Source: Paenibacillus rhizophilus (GTDB taxonomy: Bacteria > Bacillota > Bacilli > Paenibacillales > Paenibacillaceae). From it: 64,000 nucleotides of DNA. Positions 61,361 through 64,000 of the stretch are shown one piece after another (positions within the stretch are counted from its first letter, which is position 1; the number at the start of each line of letters is the position of its first letter). The stretch covers positions 682,001-746,000 of the forward strand of contig NZ_RQPI01000001.1 in NCBI RefSeq assembly GCF_003854965.1, written 5' to 3'. Both the position numbers and the translations under genes were made by a program. A model generated the notes under the pieces. That model saw only the letters and a program-made list of their open reading frames with translations. It made no database searches and was not told where the DNA came from.

Positions 61361-62500
61361 CTACTTTGTTGTGGCAGACACTTGTTCATTTTTATATTGA
61401 AGGTAGACAGACAGTAATTTGTAATATGCCCTTGCAATCATCCATATTGAATCCTTCGTTCCGACAAAGCGAAGCGGATAACCCTCTTCATGTTCATTGA
61501 TCTTCTCAAGGTAAGGTTTAAGCAGCAAGGAACCTCCGCCGATTTGATAGGAAACGCGGATACTTGGAACCTTGTTCCAAGAGCTCCGGATCAATTTATA
61601 TTCTTCACGGGCGATCTTGACCAATACTTCATCCACAATAGACTGGATGCTTATCCGTTTCCCTCTGAACCAGATGAAATTTCGTTCCTCTTTGTTTGCT
61701 GAAGTAATTACTTCGACTAATTGTTGTCTGTTCAAGAACCGGTATCCGATTTCGTGCTGGACCCGTTCGATAATTTCATCCAGATAGGGGGAAACTCCCT
61801 CTTTAATTCCGTCCGAATAAAAATTGTCCACGGTCCCGTCCTCATGAATAATAGCTGCATCGGTTGACAGCCCGCCAATATCATTAATAAGCACGGTCAT
61901 CCGCGTCAGGTCCTCATTACGGACCGTTCCGTCATCATTCGTCGTCAGATCAATTAACGCGACATGACCTTCAATATTAACCAGCACTTCTTCGAACTTC
62001 AATCTTATCACTTTTCCGCCGATTTCCGGAGTGGTCTTGAATCGCACTTCATGAGTATTGTCCTTTAGTTTTGCTTTAAAGGTTTTGCGCTTTCCCCGTT
62101 TAGCTTCACTTAAAGGCAGCCCCGTTGAAAGATAATATGTAGCTTTGATAACTCCATCCTTTTCACTCAATGCTTGAGCGGCATCATAAGCCAATGCAGT
62201 CAGCAGCATAACCACGGGCTGATCGGACTCCGACTTTTCACTAACCGTTGTGAGTTCGTCATTATGGTTATATCCTCCGGCCAGATTACCGACAGCATAA
62301 ATTCCTTGCCCGCGCTTAAGCGCATTAGAGAGAATCTCCACATGGAGACCGTCCAGGGGATGCTTTTCGAATTCCACTATATCACGGGATGGGCCGATTT
62401 CGGCGATAACATTTGGAATATAAACCTCCTGATCCAGCCCTTGAACATAGGCTTTTAACGCATCGTTGCCGATATCTACCGCGGCCTGTCTGATACTCAT
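61361..62500 (-). CDS. ParM/StbA-family actin-like ATPase
   Basis: A 379-residue actin-fold protein. The phosphate 1 motif is AAVDIGNDALKAYV at the N-terminus, phosphate 2 is VLINDIGGLSTDAAII near residue 207, and the adenosine motif is SYQIGGGSLLLKPYL near residue 320. ParM/Alp proteins form dynamic filaments that usually segregate plasmids. Neighbours here look chromosomal and no centromere-like repeats were seen upstream, so the filament may do something else. AGGGAGGAAATTGAC precedes the ATG. It lies in an operon with a small membrane protein and a putative adaptor. Confidence 0.85.
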   Translation of the reverse strand: MSIRQAAVDIGNDALKAYVQGLDQEVYIPNVIAEIGPSRDIVEFEKHPLDGLHVEILSNALKRGQGIYAVGNLAGGYNHNDELTTVSEKSESDQPVVMLLTALAYDAAQALSEKDGVIKATYYLSTGLPLSEAKRGKRKTFKAKLKDNTHEVRFKTTPEIGGKVIRLKFEEVLVNIEGHVALIDLTTNDDGTVRNEDLTRMTVLINDIGGLSTDAAIIHEDGTVDNFYSDGIKEGVSPYLDEIIERVQHEIGYRFLNRQQLVEVITSANKEERNFIWFRGKRISIQSIVDEVLVKIAREEYKLIRSSWNKVPSIRVSYQIGGGSLLLKPYLEKINEHEEGYPLRFVGTKDSIWMIARAYYKLLSVYLQYKNEQVSATTK

Positions 62501-62527
62501 GTCAATTTCCTCCCTTATTAGCCTGTC

Positions 62528-62803
62528 CTAATGCTTGTTTTCCAAAGTGATGGCAGTGTCATTGAAAAAGTTCCGCTTTACATAGTCGAGTGCAAGGCTG
62601 CTGCTTTCGCTTTGCTCAATATGGCGGTTTTGAGGCGGGATTATGATTTCAGAAGAGAGACGGGGCGGATGGTTTCGGCTTGATGCAATGGCATACAAAT
62701 GGACAAACCTCAATATTCCCAAAGTAATCGTTGCCAAGGTAAGAAGAATGAATAGGAGAAGGACAAAGGCAATGGAATCTGCAAATAAAGAATTATTGAT
62801 CAT
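62528..62803 (-). CDS. Small single-pass membrane protein in the ParM-like operon
   Basis: A 91-residue protein with one long membrane helix (about 8-35) and a polar, basic cytoplasmic tail (HPPRLSSEIIIPPQNRHIEQ). GGAGGGTTATTAA precedes the ATG. It is 27 bases before the ParM-like gene and probably the first gene of that operon. It might anchor the filament to the membrane; no family recognised. Confidence 0.6.
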   Translation of the reverse strand: MINNSLFADSIAFVLLLFILLTLATITLGILRFVHLYAIASSRNHPPRLSSEIIIPPQNRHIEQSESSSLALDYVKRNFFNDTAITLENKH

Positions 62804-62971
62804 TTAATAACCCTCCATGCTTAAACCTTTTTTCGAAAAACATGATTGTTCATCTCCTTGTCCAGAATTTTCACTAATTTTTATACTTAATTTACCAAAT
62901 AAATATGTTGAATCTATGTAGATTTTTAGTAGAGGTATAAAAATAGACGAGCGGGTCCAATCTGGTGGTAA

Positions 62972-63553
62972 TTATTTCATATTCATCATAGTATGGCTTG
63001 GATGCTTAGGGTTAGGAACCAAAGTGCCGGTTGAGTTGTAGACGGAGTAAAGAATAATTAAAGCAGTGATTGCCAGAAACATAAGGGATGGAGAACGAAA
63101 GATCCAAGCGGAGCGTTTCAGAACAGATTCCTCGATTTGACCTTGGAGCATAAGGGTATGAACAAATTGGAGGAAACCGCCGACGACCATAAAAATAAAG
63201 ATTACTCGATTCCACTCGGACGAAGGCAGCATAACAATGAGCATCGCCCCCATCAAACCGGCCATCATGCCGGATAATGCCCCGTTTAGAAATGCTCCGA
63301 TATGGATTATTGAGCCGGTTATCCCTCCGGCAAGAATGCCTGTTAGCACACTGATCAACAATGACAGGAATAGGTTTGATGAGAATCCGGCGCCAATGAT
63401 CGTCCCGCTGCCAAAGCCGACAACCATCCCGATAACCATAGGCGAGATCATTGCAATATTGCCAGTAACGGCGGAACGGAAGCGATGAATAAAACCAAAC
63501 GACCAGCAAGCAAAAAAACCGTAAAAAATAGCTGCGATAATCCAGTTGAACAT
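62972..63553 (-). CDS. Polytopic membrane protein of unknown function
   Basis: A 193-residue protein with five or six membrane helices, rich in Gly (GMVVGFGSGTIIGAGFSSN, GALSGMMAGLMGAML), ending HPSHTMMNMK. ATG 63553 follows AGGGGGTTGC; the longer frame to 63673 has no ribosome site. It is 168 bases upstream of the ParM-like operon on the same strand and may or may not belong to it. The Met/His tail resembles those of the nearby oxidase operon. Confidence 0.6.
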   Translation of the reverse strand: MFNWIIAAIFYGFFACWSFGFIHRFRSAVTGNIAMISPMVIGMVVGFGSGTIIGAGFSSNLFLSLLISVLTGILAGGITGSIIHIGAFLNGALSGMMAGLMGAMLIVMLPSSEWNRVIFIFMVVGGFLQFVHTLMLQGQIEESVLKRSAWIFRSPSLMFLAITALIILYSVYNSTGTLVPNPKHPSHTMMNMK

Positions 63554-63733
63554 GAGTGCAACCCCCTGCTTGTTTATATAGTATCGTATGTGCCTTGGGT
63601 TAAAGTGCATGCCTGACTTTTTCGATCTTAACTCCAACCTAATAATCATTATTATTACAAATTGATTCCACATAATTTCTACATATTTTTAAGGTAAAGT
63701 GGCATTAATTTAACATTTCAAAATGGAGGGAAA

Positions 63734-64000
63734 ATGATGATAAAAGGTTTAGCGGTTGTTAGTATCACTTTAGTATTAAGTGCAGTCCTGGCCGGCTGCC
63801 AAATCGGGAACAAAGCGGCTGAACCGGCGGCTGAAGACACCAATAAATCATCCGTTGCTGTTCCTTGGGTAGGCACTAAAAATACAACGCGGATTAATAC
63901 ATCCGATCCGGTTGAAGCGGCTGTTCTGGTCTCCCGCACGCTCTGGACAGCGGTATCCGAAAGCAACAGACCGGCAAGCGTTGTGTTGACGGATGTAAGC
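63734..64000 (+). CDS. Lipoprotein, truncated by window end
   Basis: The first 89 residues of a plus-strand lipoprotein. The signal ends in the lipobox LAGC (LVLSAVLAGCQIGN), and the mature part reads VAVPWVGTKNTTRINTSDPV, then EAAVLVSRTLW. That last pattern (NTTRI followed by AA and LW) recalls cell-wall-binding repeat 2 proteins, but too little is present to be sure. TGGAGGG lies seven bases before the ATG at 63734. It is divergent from the membrane protein gene at 62972-63553. Confidence 0.7.
   Translation, partial: MMIKGLAVVSITLVLSAVLAGCQIGNKAAEPAAEDTNKSSVAVPWVGTKNTTRINTSDPVEAAVLVSRTLWTAVSESNRPASVVLTDVS

Noticed and set aside
62804..62971. Search for parC-like iterons before the ParM-like operon
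   Set aside because: Only AT-rich sequence without regular direct repeats was seen.

Overview
The window reads as chromosome of a low-to-mid-GC, Gram-positive, spore-forming Bacillota, most like Paenibacillus. This is inferred from strong AGGAGG-type ribosome sites with frequent TTG/GTG starts, a YjcZ-type small spore protein, lipoteichoic-acid synthase and UppP genes, GlnR/TnrA boxes, and a Firmicutes-type siroheme-dependent heme route. No rRNA, tRNA, CRISPR array or intact insertion sequence was seen.

Layout. 0-3.1 kb: LTA synthase and an aldo/keto reductase. 3.3-3.6 kb: a 26-residue TxpA-like toxin candidate among strong hairpins. 3.7-7.4 kb: ahbC, ahbD, an ahbA/ahbB fusion and a NusG-II protein (siroheme to heme). 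7.5-9.2 kb: two YdcZ transporters flanking a Crp/Fnr regulator. 9.4-13.2 kb: cardiolipin synthase, methyltransferase, lipoprotein phosphodiesterase. 13.2-18 kb: ABC-2 exporter and miscellaneous genes. 18.2-30.9 kb: an envelope island with DedA, histidine kinase and response regulator, UgtP-like glycosyltransferase, MFS, UppP, an RND pump, a DedA-PAP2 fusion, and ECF sigma, anti-sigma and bactofilin-like genes. 31-38.9 kb: oxidoreductases, each near its regulator, including a frameshifted MmyB-type regulator and an Rrf2/hydrolase pair with three perfect operators. 39-44.6 kb: a 1402-residue nitrate reductase/CysJ-like fusion and its nitrate transporter, under GlnR/TnrA boxes and a leader terminator. 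45-48.8 kb: a four-gene operon of unknown product (ThDP enzyme, CMD protein, STAS-like protein, atypical KAS III) behind a c-di-GMP-I riboswitch. 49.3-53.6 kb: Dabb protein, beta/gamma-crystallin, SelO, DeoR and HAD. 53.6-54.9 kb: HhH plus nuclease-like protein. 55.1-60.2 kb: a seven-gene, methionine-rich membrane operon ending in a multicopper oxidase. 60.2-63.6 kb: a chromosomal ParM-like operon. 63.7 kb to the end: a truncated lipoprotein gene.

How the genes connect. Four promoters (LTA synthase, DedA-HK-RR, glycosyltransferase-MFS, UppP) carry TT-rich hexamers repeated every 11 bp and set 9-10 bp before a -10 box. This is the architecture of an OmpR/PhoP-family operator, and it suggests that the locally encoded two-component system runs an envelope-lipid regulon. 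The most novel candidates are the riboswitch-controlled KAS III/ThDP operon and the methionine-rich multicopper-oxidase operon. Both are assembled from recognisable parts, but I cannot assign a product or physiological role to either.
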